NCBI RefSeq assembly: GCF_034190915.1
Contig: NW_026947490.1
Coordinates: 63,973,494-64,037,493, forward strand
DNA: 64,000 bases
Direction of reading: 5' to 3'
DNA from: Cavia porcellus
Taxonomy: Eukaryota > Chordata > Mammalia > Rodentia > Caviidae
This document shows positions 13,155-25,412 of the stretch, one piece after another. The notes below the pieces were generated by a model. The model worked only from the letters and a program-made list of their open reading frames with translations. It had not been told where the DNA came from and searched no databases. Numbering within the stretch: the first letter of the stretch is position 1; each line of letters starts with the position of its first letter. The position numbers and the translations under genes are program-made.

Positions 13155-14860
13155 CTTTTTAGTTTTATCATGTGAAAGAATGTCATATTACATTTATGTC
13201 CTTACAGAATTTGTAGTTGTTATAATCATTTATTTGGAGGAGTGATACTACAATAATCATTTCCAGTAATGGGATTTCTTTTAGACTCTTCTATAGGCAG
13301 GCACCTGTGTGCACAGGTACATGCTTATACACACACACAAGTGCCCATGTTCTCGTTCGTTCTCTCTCTCTCTCTAAAAGCCAGCAGTGACTTTGGCAGC
13401 CATGGTACAAAATTCTTCAGCTAGGAAAATGTGGAGGTGAGGTGAACAAGTAAGAGTTAAAAGGGCAGAGCAAGTCGTCTGCTTCCTCTAATGCAGCCTT
13501 CCACTGCACCGAGCCATCATCCCCTTATCATGAATTTAGATGTGAGCCTCTGAGACAATCTTACTATTATTATGCCAGTAACACAATACTGAATCACTTC
13601 TTCCAGAGTGCTATAACTCACAGCCCACAGTTCCTAAAAGTGCATCAGGTTATGTCACTTCAAACAGGGCCTCACATCCGCTAGCGACTCTCAGGCAGGG
13701 ACTCTGCTAATGAATGGGCTAACATTGTAATCCACTCCAATGCTGTGCAGGCCTAACTAGGACTGCCCACCGATCAGTCCATGCAGCCAAGTGGATCCCC
13801 AAAGTAGCTGGAGTGGCCCCCATACACACCAAAGGAGTAGCTAGAGAAACATACAGTGGTTCCCCAAATCTTTAATTATCCCCACATGCAAATCTGCCAT
13901 ATTTCTGAAGCCCGAGCAGCATCAGTCCACACAGCAAGTCCTGAACTGCATCTCAGTGGGACACAGACAACATCTCAGCCTCACTTTCAGGGAGGCCCCA
14001 GGCACGTTTTCCAGTTTAAATGATTGTGATCCATTTCCAAATAGAATGAATTTGAGAAAGTCTCTGGCTTTTACCTGCATCCTATGATATTCTACAATCT
14101 GACCTCATACGTAGTTGAAAAAACAACAAAAGTTGTGCCTCATTGCTTGATGTTGGTACTTGTACTTTGGGATGTGATGTATTTCAGGGAACCACAGTCA
14201 TATGGGAGACTATGCTCAAAAGTGACTCTTTTCTCAGCTATAACTTGTGTCTGTGAATGACTTATCATCCCGATGATTACGTTTGTTCTAACACACAAGG
14301 GGCCAGTACACAGTGCACATAATTAGAGTACAGATGTTATCAGAACAGACTGCTCAGGTATTTGCATGCTATGTAAAAAAGCTACTAGAAGCAAACTACT
14401 AAGAAATACTATTACATAAGCAGGGACCAGGATGCTTGCTTTATGCTCAGCAATGGCTTAAACTTAAGATCACAAAGACATTGTGACCTGTTCCTTTTGA
14501 ATCATAACATCTCTGGACTTGAAAGAGCTTGTTTAAAGATATGCTCATTCTAGCCTAGTATTACCAAAGCGAATCTCCCTCTTGTTACCCTTGCAGCCCA
14601 GGTAATGGGTTTTTACAAAACACTAAGATCCCAGCTGCTAGCTACTTGGCCCCCTCAACTGCAAGCATGGGGCACCTGTAGCACCTGGACAGAGAAGTGT
14701 GCTGCAGAAGGGGTATGCCTGTATGTTACACCTCTTTATAGGTATGGCTTCAATACACCTGCTCCCCACTTTGGTGCCTGGTGGCTGAGGAGAGGAAACT
14801 TTGCTCAAACTCCTACCTAGCTGCACAAACAAGCACCAAGAATTTTAAAACTTAACTCTT
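13155..14860. other. Unique non-coding DNA
   Basis: Only a short CT run near 13,361-13,375 stands out. No gene, RNA or named repeat recognised. Confidence 0.55.
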
Positions 14861-15027
14861 CAAGCCAGGCACAGTGGTACACTCCTATAATGCCAGCACT
14901 CTGGGAGGCTGAAGTAGGAGGGTTACAAGTTCAAAGCTAGCATAGGCAACTTATCAAGACCTTGTATCAAAATAAAAAGAATACTTAGAAATGTAGCTAT
15001 GCATCCAATTCACCATACCAAAAAAAG
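14861..15027 (+). mobile_element. B1-dID dimeric SINE
   Basis: The 7SL-derived left part begins AGCCAGGCACAGTGGTACAC and contains CCAGCACTCTGGGAGGCTGA. A diverged ID-like right part and an A-run at about 15,019-15,026 follow. Confidence 0.82.
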
Positions 15028-15124
15028 AACTGTTCAGTGGAAGCAAAACTCCATTTCATGTTTGAAAGCCACAGTCACAGTTGGTGAGATTGTGGGCTCG
15101 GAAATATAGGAGCTAGGTAAGCGA

Positions 15125-15300
15125 ATCCAAGATCTCTTACTTAGGTGAGTCACGTACATAACTTGTGTAGTTCTCTGTATCTCAATTTTCTCATCCATCA
15201 GAGAGTTAGTATGGGAACTTAATTAATCACAAAATTACATAGTTTTGCACCATATGAAGGAGGTTTAAAAATGACTAATAACAATGATAACATGTTCTGC
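15125..15300 (-). mobile_element. Probable MIR SINE, antisense
   Basis: GTGAGTCACGTACATAACTT and CTCAATTTTCTCATCCATCA resemble the complement of the MIR core. Confidence 0.5.
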
Positions 15301-16104
15301 TTGTGGCTTCTGTAGAATTATTTTTAGAGACACATTTTTCTTAATTCTGCTGCAGAACTGGGTCTAATTAAAGTTGACTGTATATAAATCTGTTTTCAAT
15401 TTGACTACAGTATTCCATTCTACCATTGAAATGTCATTAATTCTAGTTTTTAGGCTAAGTCCATATCTTGATGAGCTATTTATTAGCTAGGAAAAAATAT
15501 ATGGCATGTGCATGAGGATGAAATATTACAAGATTGTGCCATAAGAATTCCTTTTCAATGTGTTTATAATAAATGGGGAGAATAGAAAAATTAGTACTTA
15601 TTTTTTATATTATGCTTATTTTGAAAATGTTAAATGCTGTTTCTAAGTCATTATGCAAATGTAAGATTTAAGGAAAAATATTCTTTGTAGGGGAGCACCC
15701 ATTTTCAATATATGAACATCTAATGCCAACATTGAATTCTTTCATGGTCAATGACTGTGGAACAAAACTGGAAATCTCATAGCAAATGCTATTTTGGGCC
15801 CACCTCTGTTATGAACACTATGCAAGGATTTTAAGGATTACCTTAAAAACTGTTGACCTTGAACATATATGAATTAGACATATTTTTTGGTTTTAAATGG
15901 AAAAATAATAAAAAATGGTACAATATTTCAAAACAAGATTGTAGGAGAGTAATAATAGCACATTGTGTATTGTTATCTTCAAAGCAGTTGCTCTTATTAC
16001 AAGACAGAGACATGAAAAACTGATCAAACAATATAGGCACAAACCTTTCAATGAACTAATAGCAATTAGTAGTGGAACTATTTAACTATTTCGTGTGTGT
16101 GTAT
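15301..16104. other. AT-rich unique DNA
   Basis: Nothing recognised. A TG/TA run at about 16,093-16,115 marks the 3' side of the antisense L1. Confidence 0.55.
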
Positions 16105-17296
16105 ATATACATATATTTTTTCCCTCTTCCCTTCCTTCTTTCCTTTTCTCTATCCCAGTTTCTCTTTCTTTTTGAACAGTTTCTTCCCATTTCACAATTT
16201 GCATTGCACATTTTGGATCTTATTTACTCCTTCAGCTGTTTACACTAAGGAGACAATATGGTGTTTATACATGCGAGCTTGATTTATTTCACTTATGAGT
16301 ATAGTCTCAAATTGCATCCATTTCCCTATAAATGTCTCAAGTTTATTCCTCTTTATAGCTGAGTAGTATGCCATTGTATAAAAGTACCACATCTTTTTTA
16401 TCCATTCTATGTTGACTGAAATTTGGGTTGTTTCCAAGATTTAGCTATTACAAACTATGCTGCTATAAGCATGGCTGCACATAAATTGTTTTGATAAGAT
16501 GTTTTTAATTCTTCTGAGAAAATATTCAGCAGGGGAATAATTGGGTAGAATGCCTTTAATCCTAGTGTTCTGAGAAATCTCCACACTGATTGCCATGGTG
16601 GTGGCATCAGTTTATATTCCCACCAACAGAGAAGGGCTCCTTTTCCCCCATAGCTCCGCCTGCATTTGTTACTGGTTAATTTCTTGATGTTAGCCATTCT
16701 TCCTGGGATGAGATGGAATCTTAGTGTTGTATTGATTTGCATCTCTCAAATGACCAATGATCCTGAACATATTTCCTGTATTTACTTGTTATTTGTATTT
16801 CTTCATCTGAGAAGTGTATGTTCATCTCAGCTGCTCATTTTTGGATTGGGTCTTAAATTGGACTTTTTTCAATTGTTCTGGGTAGAAGTCCTTTGTCTCA
16901 GAGACAGTTAAATTTTTTTCCCATTCTGTGGGTTGTCATTTCACTCCGATGGTGATTTCTTTTGATATGCAAAAGCTTTTTAGTAAGATAAGATCCAGTT
17001 GTTGATTCTTTGAAGTACTTCCCATGCTGTTTAGGTTTTGTTCACAAATTCTCTGCCTACCCCTATGTCTTAAAGATTTCTACCTACTCTCTCTTCCAGT
17101 AGATTTAGTGTTTCTGTTTTAATATTTAGATCACTGATGCATTTTGAATTTAGTTTAGTGCATGGTGATAGACATGGGTCTAGTGTTCAGCATGTAGAGA
17201 GCCAGTTTTTTTTTTTTTTTTTTTTTTGTCAAAGGTGGCTGAGTGTGTCTGGAGTTGTATCTATATCTTCTAATCTGTTCCCTTGATCCTCAGGGC

Positions 17297-17347
17297 TCTC
17301 TGTCTCTCTGTCTATCCTCTGTCTGTCTGTCTGTCTCTCTCTCTCTG
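17297..17347. repeat. (CT)n/(CTGT)n tract inside the antisense L1
   Basis: CTCTCTGTCTCTCTGTC, then CTGT units and CT units. It has grown within L1 ORF2 sequence. Confidence 0.9.
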
Positions 17348-18558
17348 TCACTACCATGTAGCTTTGTAGTATAATTTCAAGTCAGGGCTTGTGATGCCTC
17401 CTACCTTGTCTTTTTTGCCCAGGATTGCCTCTGCTATTCTAGGTCTCTTCTGGTTCCAGATGAATTTTAGGAAGGTTTTCTCTAGTTCTGTGAGGTATGT
17501 TAATGGTATTTTCACCAGGATTGCATTAAATCTATATAACAATTTTAGGAATGTGGCCAAAACACTATGTTGGCTCTTCCTATTCAAGAGGAAAGAATAT
17601 CTTCCCATTTTCTGATATGTCCTTTGGTCTCCTTTTTTAGAGTACTGAAACTTTCAGTATATAGATCCTTTACTTTGTTAGATCAATTCCTAAGTATTTC
17701 TGGTTTTTGGATGCTATTGTGAAGGGTGTGGTTTCCCTAATTTCTCTCTCAGTAGGTTGTTGGTTGTGTACAGGAATGCTATTGATTTCTGAGTGTTGAC
17801 TTTGTATCCAGCTATGATCTGAATTTTATTATTAACTGTAGATGTTTTTGGTGGAGTTTGTGGAGTCCTCTATGTAGAGTATCATGTCATCTCTAAATGA
17901 TAGTTCAACTTTTTCTATCCTTATTCTTTTTATGTCTCTCTCTTGTATAATTGCTCTGGCTAATTTTTCCAGCATTCTATTGGGTAGGAGTGGTGCTAGC
18001 GGACATCTTTGTCTTGTTCCTTATTTTAGAGTGAAAGCTTTCAGTTTTTATCCTTTTAGTGTGATGTTGGCTGTTGGTTTGTCATAGATGGCTTTTATGA
18101 GATTGAGGTAAAGACCATCTATTCTGATTTTATGTAGGATTTTTATCATGAATGAATGCTAGATTTTATCAAAAGCTTTTTCTCCATCTATTGAGATGAT
18201 CACATGATTTTTGTCTTTGGCTCTGTTGATATGGTGGATTACCTTTACTGGTTTGCATATTGTTGAACCATATCTACATTCCTGGGATGAATCCCACTTG
18301 GTCAGAGTATACAGTACTCTGGACGACTTGCTGCATTCTGTTTGCTAGTATCTTTTTGAAGATTTTTGCATCTATATGCAATTAGGGAGGTTAGTCTGTA
18401 GTTTTCTTTTTTGGCTGGGTCATTTTCTGATTTTGGTATCAGGGTAATTCTTGCCTTCAGGAATGAATTAGGAGGATTGCTTCCCTTCAATTTCATTAAA
18501 GAGTTTGAGGAGTATTGGCATTAAATATTCTCTAAATTTCTTGTAGAAATCAACAGTG

Positions 18559-18659
18559 GGCTGGGAGTTTAGCTCAGCGGCATAAGTGCCTGCTTGGCAA
18601 ACAAATGCGAGGTTATAAGTTTGATCTCCGGCATTGCCCCCCCCCCCAAAAAAAAGAAA
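18559..18659 (+). mobile_element. tRNA-derived SINE nested in the antisense L1
   Basis: The tRNA-like head GGCTGGGAGTTTAGCTCAGC includes a pol III A box; a diverged B box follows (AAGTTTGATCTCC), then a C-run and A-rich tail. Near-identical 13-bp direct repeats ending ATCAACAGTG flank it at 18,546-18,558 and 18,660-18,672. The insertion therefore post-dates the L1 copy. Confidence 0.9.
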
Positions 18660-19639
18660 GATATCAACAGTGAATCTATCAGGACCTGGCCTTTTCTTTA
18701 TTGGTAAGTTTTTAATTAAATTTTCAATCTCTTTAACTAATACTGGGTTATTCAGAATTCCTATATCTTCTTGATTCAGCTCTGACAAGTCACACATATC
18801 TAGGAATCTGTCCATTTCTGTAATTTTTCATCCTATGAAAGATTTTTGAAGTAGGTATTGATGATCTTCTGAATTTTCACAGTGGTTGTAGTGACATTAT
18901 CCTTTTCATTCCTTGATGAATGAATATCTTTCCTTTTTTGACATGGTTGGCTAAGGGTTTACCAGTTTTATTTATTCTTTCAAAGAGCCAGCTTGTCAGA
19001 TCATTAATTCTTTGTATTGTTTTCTTGGTCTCTATTGTGTTAATTTCTGCTCTATCTTTATAATTTCCTTCCTTGTATGATCTTTAGGTTTGTTTTGTCT
19101 TATTTTTCTAGAAGCTTGAGGTGTAACATCGGGTTATTTATTTGTGCTTATTCTGTTTTCCCGATGTGAGAATTCATGGCTATACATTTCCCTCCTAGGA
19201 ATGCTTTCATGTGTTCCATCAGTTCCAGTATGTTGTCTCTGAGTTCTCATTTAGTTGTAAATATTGTTTAACTTCTCCCTTTACTTCATCTGAGACCCAC
19301 TGGTTGTTTAGAATAGTGCTATTTAACTTCCATGTGTTGATGGAGTTTTTGCAGTTTCTTTTGCTATTCATTTCCAGTTTCATTATACTATGCTCAGATA
19401 ATAGGCATGGCATAACTTCAGTGCTTTTATAATTACTTGAGCATGTCTTATGAGCCAGTATATGGCCTATTTTAAAGATTCTCCCACATGCAGCTGAGAA
19501 GAATGTGTATTCTGATGTTTGGTGGAATGATCAGGCATATTCTTTTAAAAAAAAGACAAAATCTATGCAATTAAAAATCATGGCATTCAGTAATTGGCTC
19601 AAAATACACAGCCAATTCTGAAATGCTTTATCTTGACTT

Positions 19640-19866
19640 ACTCTTATCTGCTGTATTCCAGGATGCAACTAGATCAGTGAACCTTTCAAAGACCAAGTGG
19701 CCAAACTATAACCCAAAACCCGCTTGTTTATTGCAAAGTGCCAGTGCTCCAATTAAATCGGAATAAAGAAGATTTTAGAAGAAACAACTCAGACAATAAC
19801 ATCTTTTGTCTTAAAAGAAAAACAAATAACATGCATGTCACAGGTTTGCCACCACTGGCCTAGATG
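19640..19866. mobile_element. Possible hAT-type DNA transposon fragment
   Basis: The stretch CAAAGACCAAGTGGCCAAAC, TTTATTGCAAAGTGCC and GGTTTGCCACCACTGGCC resembles an old mammalian hAT repeat. It lies just beyond the 5' truncation of the antisense L1. Family not certain. Confidence 0.35.
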
Positions 19867-22067
19867 AATGTTGAAGAATAAAGTATTAAATGACACTGTC
19901 AGTGGGTACTTACAACTTTTTAAGATAGCTGTTAAATCTTACTTGATTGCTAACTGTTCTAAATATTCCTTTAAAAAGGTATTTCATGTATCTAAGCTGA
20001 GATTGCATTTTACCCTTTTTAAAATTACTACTCTTATTTCCTTTTTGCTTAAGAAAAAAGCCCCCTGATTCTGAATTTCATGACAAGGACACACTTACAA
20101 ACACACTTACAAAGAGAAAGATACTTATGCCTTATGCTGGCAACGTTCCATGGCTAACAATATTTTTCTGCCTGAGTTTTCTTCTTGAATCCTACATCAG
20201 TGTGGCAGGGAGCTAGGGCACTGTCCTGCATGCTGATGTCACAGATAGAGGACTGCAGAGCTGAGGGCTTTGTCTACTGTCACTAGTCCTCTCATCTAAA
20301 GAGAAGTACATGGGGCTCTCATTTCTCCTGCAAAATGCTGACCAAATGTGCCTCATTATCTGAGAAGTAGTTGAAAAGGTTGTGGTGGAAAGAAATGCAC
20401 GTTTATTCCCATGTCCTGACTGCAGAGGATGGTCCATCAAGTTGTGTCACTTATTAGACCATTGAAGGTCCAGAGAAGTGGGTGGCATGAGCCAGGGGCG
20501 CAGACCAGGCAAGCTCTTCTTCACAGGTCAGTTTCAGGCTGCAGGGTGCCTGGCTTTCAGCTCTTTCCAGGGTCCATACTTCACCTTATAGCATTTTAAC
20601 ACAAGGACCACACTGACTATGACAGGACTTGCTTTCTTTAAAGTAGATTTACGAAGTTTTATTTTTTATGCAGCAATCACATCCCATTCTTATACCCAAT
20701 GCGCCAAATTACAGCTATAATAAATCTAAAGCAGATGAGAATACTGTGGAAGCAGACACTATTCTGAGTGACACAACTGCTACTCTTTGTCACTCTAGAA
20801 CACCCTCAGGAACTCTTAAAGCCTCAGGACACAGATTCTGCATGCAGGGAGCCTCTTCCATGTATTGAGGCCACATTCCTGACATTTACAATAAAAGGCA
20901 ACTGGGAATCAAAGCCAAACCCAGAAATGCACTTGAAATCCTGCTAATGGAGTTTAAAACTTCTGTAGAGACAGAAAGACTGGTAATATGGGGTGTATCT
21001 TAAGAAAAATTTCCTTTTAATTTATGTTGCAACTGTCCTGCTACTTGGAGGTCTTTTATTAACAAATATGCTGAAGATCAGTGAGGTTAAACAGTAGCAA
21101 GAGATGCACGTTCATCAGAGCCATACTCCAGGTGCTGGGTCCTTGTAAGGGAAGCACACATCTGTGGCATTCTTAATAGTCTGTTTCCTTAAGTAGATAA
21201 ACTTCCCCCACTTTCTGAGACAAGATGAGATGCCCTGAAAATGACGCTGGGAAAGACAGGTTTGAATGAGTTTGGGGTCTGTCATTAATCTGCTGTGTGA
21301 GGTTAAGGAAGTGTTCCAAACACTCTGAGCATCTCATCTGTCACACAGGAGAAGCAGAAGAACGCCTTTGCCTTTTACAGCAAAACTTCTACAATTCTCT
21401 TGTTTACATTGCTCCAACACATAATAAATCCTGTTCCTCCCAACTGTAGCCTCTTTGCAAATAATCGTAAATTCTAAATGAAAGTGGGATTCAAGAGCAC
21501 CGCCCTGCTCCAGAGTAGGTAGCCCCCAGCACTCAGCCCAAGGCTCTGGTCTTCCTGTCCCTGCCTGGGCTCAGCAGCTCTCTCTCCCCTAACCCTCCCA
21601 TCACCTCTTTCCTGTGTACACTACAGTCCTGATCTGATGATGTTCTACCAGGTCCATGGCCCTATCAGATACGATTAACACCTCAAATACTCCATCACTT
21701 TGTTAGTAAGTAATCCGATCACCTGTGTACTGTTGCTAATTTTTCACTTATTCCAAGTAGTCATCAAGAGACCACATGCTTTGCAGTGATAAGGTACACA
21801 TGTTACATGTCTTTTTGGAAATGCAATAAGGCCAGAGGTTTTGTCTCCAAGTGTCACCAGGGCCCTTAGAAGCTCCCTTGGTCCACATCCCTTTGTAGAC
21901 CACTGAGGAGGAAGCCAACCTTTGTGAGGTATTTGGGTAAATATCCTTCATCACACTTCCATGAAGTCTCTGTTTCCATGTCACCCAGGAGGGTACTGAA
22001 GTGTGTACTTCCATGACTTCTAGATCAATTTGTGCTCATTTCAAACCTTTTTGGGATCGCTTTGAAC
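19867..22067. other. Unique non-coding DNA
   Basis: Short frames only, plus a possible MIR fragment at 21,270. Nothing else recognised. Confidence 0.55.
21270..21352 (-). mobile_element. Possible MIR fragment, antisense
   Basis: TCTGCTGTGTGAGGTTAAGG and GAGCATCTCATCTGTCACAC weakly follow the MIR core complement. Confidence 0.4.
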
Positions 22068-22415
22068 TGTGCCATATATTCTCTGTGCCCCTCAATTTCA
22101 TACGGTGAGTTTCAAGGTGTTAGGTAGTGGGGCCTTCGGGGGTGACTAGGTCACGAGGGTGGTGCTTGTGAGTAGGCTTAGTGCTCTCTGCAAAGAGACT
22201 CTAGGAGCTGGCTCTGGCTCCTGCCTCCCTCTATGTTAGGTGAAGAGAAAGATGGGCATCTGCCATCCAAAAAGCTGGCCCTCCTAGACACTGATTTTCC
22301 CTACACCTTAATCTTGGGCTTCCAGCCATCAGAATTGTGAGAAATAGATTTCTTTTGTTTATAAGCTGCCAGCCGATAGTATTCTGTTAGAGTTGCCCTG
22401 ATGGACTAGACAGAG
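22068..22415 (+). mobile_element. MLT1-type MaLR solo LTR
   Basis: GTTAGGTAGTGGGGCCTTCG, ACTAGGTCACGAGGGTGG, AATTGTGAGAAATAGATTTC, TTTGTTTATAAGCTGCC and a 3' end near CCTGATGGACTAGACAG follow the MLT1 order. No internal retroviral sequence adjoins it. Confidence 0.75.
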
Positions 22416-23949
22416 TGCAACCCAGATGTCAGGTGTGCCTGCTGAGGAATGAATGAACGAGTGAACAGTAGCCAGAAACGACAACACTGCTACTCAAAAG
22501 TGGTTCTTTCATGCCTTCTTTCCTAGAGAATGTGGTCCCCAGACTTTGATCTGCCCCAACAGTGCAAAACTAAGTATCAAATGACCTCTTGATATAACTC
22601 CTCTGATTAAACTCCTTTCATTCCTGTGTGGAGGTCCAGAGGTGTTTTCATACGCTGGATAAAGGAAAAAGGAAGAAGCAGAGAAACTGCTAGCTCTCAC
22701 TAAGGACAGCCACTCTGTAAGAAAATATATCTGAGCCTGACTAACACGTCAAGTGCCTAATTAAAATGTGCCACAAATCAGGAGAAGCAACGGAAGGGCT
22801 TGGGTTGAAGCATGGCCCCCGTTCCCACTGAGCTTTGACAGGCCCTGCTGTCTCAGAGGCACAGACTTTTCCAGACATCAGTTGTGCCCTGGCTGTGAAG
22901 ACGTCACCGACGGCTCACAAAGATGTCGCCGCTTCAGGCTGGGTTCACCTGCGTGACCCCGCAGTACCCCACCTCTGTCACCAGAGCTTTCCATGTGTGC
23001 AGTGTAGCCTGATGTCTGAGCTTCACCCAAGACAGTGAGCCCTGCAACAGGCCAGCCTTTTATCACCTCAGACAGAGCGTCCTCAGAGGTCTCTCGTGAA
23101 TGAACTAATCAGTGCGGAAGACAGATGCCCAGATAATGCCTCTTCTCAGCTACTCACAAGGCTCCCATGTGACCCTGGCTACAATTAACTCTCAGGCTGA
23201 AAAGACCGAAGGATGACAGCACATACAACAAGCTGCTTAGTGTAACCTGCCCGGAGCAGCCACCCCTCCTGAAGTGGAAAAGCCGTGGATTTCTCAGCGC
23301 CACTGAAAAGTGCTCACTTAGGCAGTTTCATGCTCAAAAAAGGCTTAAAAGGCTCATAATTCTATGTAAACTTTCTGCGGAAGACAATCAAGACTTTGTG
23401 CTGGTCACTGGCTTGGGACAACAGAACTGTGTTTGCAGGACGCAGGAGAATTTGTCAGCAGTCATCATATCTGAGACATTCCCCTGGTCTTCTTACACCT
23501 AAGCAATGGCTGGGATGAAAAATGGGCAAGAATGTCTCGGAGGAGCTCATGGGAGGAGATAGGTTGCCAGCCTGCTTTCTCTTCACTGATCTCAACACTA
23601 GGCGTCAGTTCTTCTGGGTTGTTAATGGTTCATGTGTTGATTCTCTCATCAATCGCCTCTCTCTATATCCACAAAAGACACAAAACTTGGGGAAACAGGT
23701 GCTGCATGATTCTCTGATGCTGCTTCTCCTCACCCAAGAGTGACTCTTGCTCAGAATTCCAGAGAGGGTCAGGGCTGGGGTCTTTTACATCATGACTAAA
23801 GACGGCAGTCACACGAAATCATGCTGTTCATATGGCACTGCTCTGTTGCTCACCTCCAAAGGCATTCCTTCTTAGAGGCAGTAACAGCTGAGTATTAGAA
23901 ACATGTTCTTGAAGGTCTTGCTGCTTGAGAGGCAGCCCTTGGGTCAAGC
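22416..23949. other. Unique non-coding DNA
   Basis: Slightly GC-rich near 22,770-23,060, where overlapping frames on both strands argue against coding. No repeat recognised. Confidence 0.5.
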
Positions 23950-24095
23950 GGCATGGCACTGGTATCATCTGGGAAACTTAGAAACACAAATTCATACTGC
24001 CTGTCCTGCTCAGGGCTGCTCATCAGCATCTCTGCAAGTGGGGCCCCAAATCTTTGCTTCACCAGGTCCCCAGATGGTTCTTTCAGAGCGATTAC
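23950..24095. mobile_element. Possible old hAT (MER-type) fragment
   Basis: CATCTGGGAAACTTAGAAAC and AGTGGGGCCCCAAATC resemble parts of a common mammalian MER family, but the match is weak and gapped. Confidence 0.3.
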
Positions 24096-24482
24096 TGTGT
24101 GTGTCTACATCAGCCTGAAGAGGGTTAGCCAGAGGTTTTCCAGTGGAATCACTGCAGAACAGACTTCCTAGATAAAAACTCCTCACAGAAGCAGTGAGGA
24201 TGCAGTGCATATTTCCAGGAAAGGTCAGCGCAAAGTGGGTCTGACCCTGGAAAGAAACAAGAGTTAGTGGTGAAGGCCTGCTTTGCCCAGCCTCCTCGCT
24301 GCTGGGTTCCTGTAGCAGGAAGGGAAGCACTGCACACGGACCCCTTCAACAGGGTGATGGTGTGAGCAATCAGACCAAGCAACAAGACCAAGGGCACTGC
24401 TATCCCAGAGCAAGGGGAGCTCTCGGGAGCCCTGCAATCTCCACAGAGAAGTTGCTGGAAATCCCCCAAAGTCACATCCTGT

Positions 24483-24596
24483 CTCTGTCTCTTTTTCTTT
24501 TCTCTTCTCTCCTCTTCCTCTTCCTCCTCCTCTCCCTCTTCTTTCTTCTTCTTCTTTTCTCCCTCCCCCTCCCCCTCCCCCTCTCCCTCTGCCTCC
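24483..24596. repeat. Pyrimidine tract with CCCCCT repeats
   Basis: Over 100 bp almost wholly C and T on the plus strand, with CTT, CCT and CCCCCT sub-repeats. Such tracts can form triplex (H-DNA). Confidence 0.92.
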
Positions 24597-24597
24597 T

Positions 24598-24692
24598 GGA
24601 ATTCAATTCAGGGCCTTCACAGTGATCCATATTCCCAGTTGCTTTCTTCAAAGACAGGGTTTTGTTAAGTTGCTAAGCTCAGCTGAGTTAGG
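24598..24692 (-). mobile_element. Degenerate B1-dID fragment, antisense
   Basis: TTCAATTCAGGGCCTTCACA and GACAGGGTTTTGTTAAGTTG resemble the ID half and linker of a dimer. It abuts the pyrimidine tract at 24,483-24,596. Confidence 0.55.
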
Positions 24693-24714
24693 TAGAAATA
24701 TTCGAGGCAATCAG

Positions 24715-25207
24715 ATAGCGGTGGGCCCTTCAGGGAGCCAGGACAACGATGAAAACTCCTAACAACTGTGGCCAGAAGAGCATCTGTTGGAGGCCAAGCC
24801 TCAAGATAGACAGACTGACTGGGCCTGGGATAAGTGGTAACACCTGGTCCAGTGAAGGTTCCACAGACATCAATCAGCTTGGTGAATGCCCAAGACCCTC
24901 AAGACTCATCTCTTTCTTTCCTTTTTTATCGGTACTGGGGATCGAACTCACGACCGCCTGCTTGTGACTCATCTCTTTCTGGAAAGTTCTTTGTTCTTTT
25001 CTTGCTCACTTGCTATGTGACTTACCTGCCCATTGGACCAACATTACCTAAAAATTGTATTTATGCTCTTATTGATCACAGCTGTAACCCATATAGTCGT
25101 GCTCTGTAACACTTCCCCTGTGAAGTGGGGTCCTCAGTAACCCACTCTGGATACCCCTGCCTCTCAGGAGCTGTCTTTTCCCCTCAATAAACATTTCCTT
25201 TAACCCC
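24715..25207 (+). mobile_element. Probable ERV solo LTR carrying a SINE
   Basis: The 3' part has an LTR-like layout: CACTTCCCCTGTGAAGTGGG, CTGCCTCTCAGGAGCTGTC and the polyA signal AATAAA near 25,184 just before the end. A truncated SINE is inserted at 24,918 with a 15-bp target duplication. Boundaries are approximate and no internal retroviral genes adjoin. Confidence 0.45.
24918..24965 (-). mobile_element. 5'-truncated tRNA-derived SINE inside an LTR
   Basis: Only the 3' part of the SINE head and its tail remain (TATCGGTACTGGGGATCGAA on the plus strand). Identical 15-bp direct repeats GACTCATCTCTTTCT flank it at 24,903-24,917 and 24,966-24,980. Same family as the copy at 41,705. Confidence 0.88.
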
Positions 25208-25324
25208 TGTTGTTCCTTAGAATCCATTCTTCAATTTTGGGAAACATGAACTTGGCATATCAGACAATAAACAGGTTGAGAGTAACCATATTCCCTTACA
25301 TCGTATTTGGAGGCCCTATATCAT

Positions 25325-25412
25325 TTCCAATATCACAGACTGGGTTCAAACTTGCATTTCTCCTGCCTCAGCCTCCCAGGGTGTGGCAGTGCTCCATCAT
25401 TTTTGGCTGTGG
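25325..25412 (-). mobile_element. B1 SINE fragment, antisense
   Basis: TCCTGCCTCAGCCTCCCAGG is the complement of the B1 interior; the ID half and both ends are missing or diverged. Confidence 0.65.

Larger units (their letters stand above)
16105..19529 (-). mobile_element. 5'-truncated LINE-1, antisense
   Basis: Minus-strand sequence aligns with the intact L1 of this window from its ORF2 codon about 192 (near 60,187) to the ORF2 end, then a short unrelated 3' UTR. The 5' truncation point is near 19,529. The 3' end lies near 16,105-16,125, where a T-run (A-tail on the minus strand) meets a TG/TA simple repeat. The 3' UTR does not resemble that of the intact L1, so this is probably another subfamily. 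A SINE is nested at 18,559, a long T-run sits at about 17,204-17,227 and a CT/CTGT tract at about 17,297-17,347. Confidence 0.9.
16240..19529 (-). pseudogene. Degenerate LINE-1 ORF2 (reverse transcriptase to C-terminus)
   Basis: Broken remnants of ORF2 are readable in pieces: the C-terminal end with WIKKMWYFYTM and YYSAIKRN (16,240-16,437), an upstream block with GKGALLCWWE (16,455-16,742), a block with [18 protein letters not shown] (17,351-17,608), and an RT-start block with KKRPGPDRFTVD (18,468-18,815). The blocks are in different frames with stops between them, and a SINE interrupts the RT region. The endonuclease domain is nearly all lost by the 5' truncation. It cannot make a working enzyme. 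Confidence 0.88.

Noticed and set aside
16097..16911. Plus-strand frames over the antisense L1
   Set aside because: Opposite-strand shadows of degenerate ORF2.
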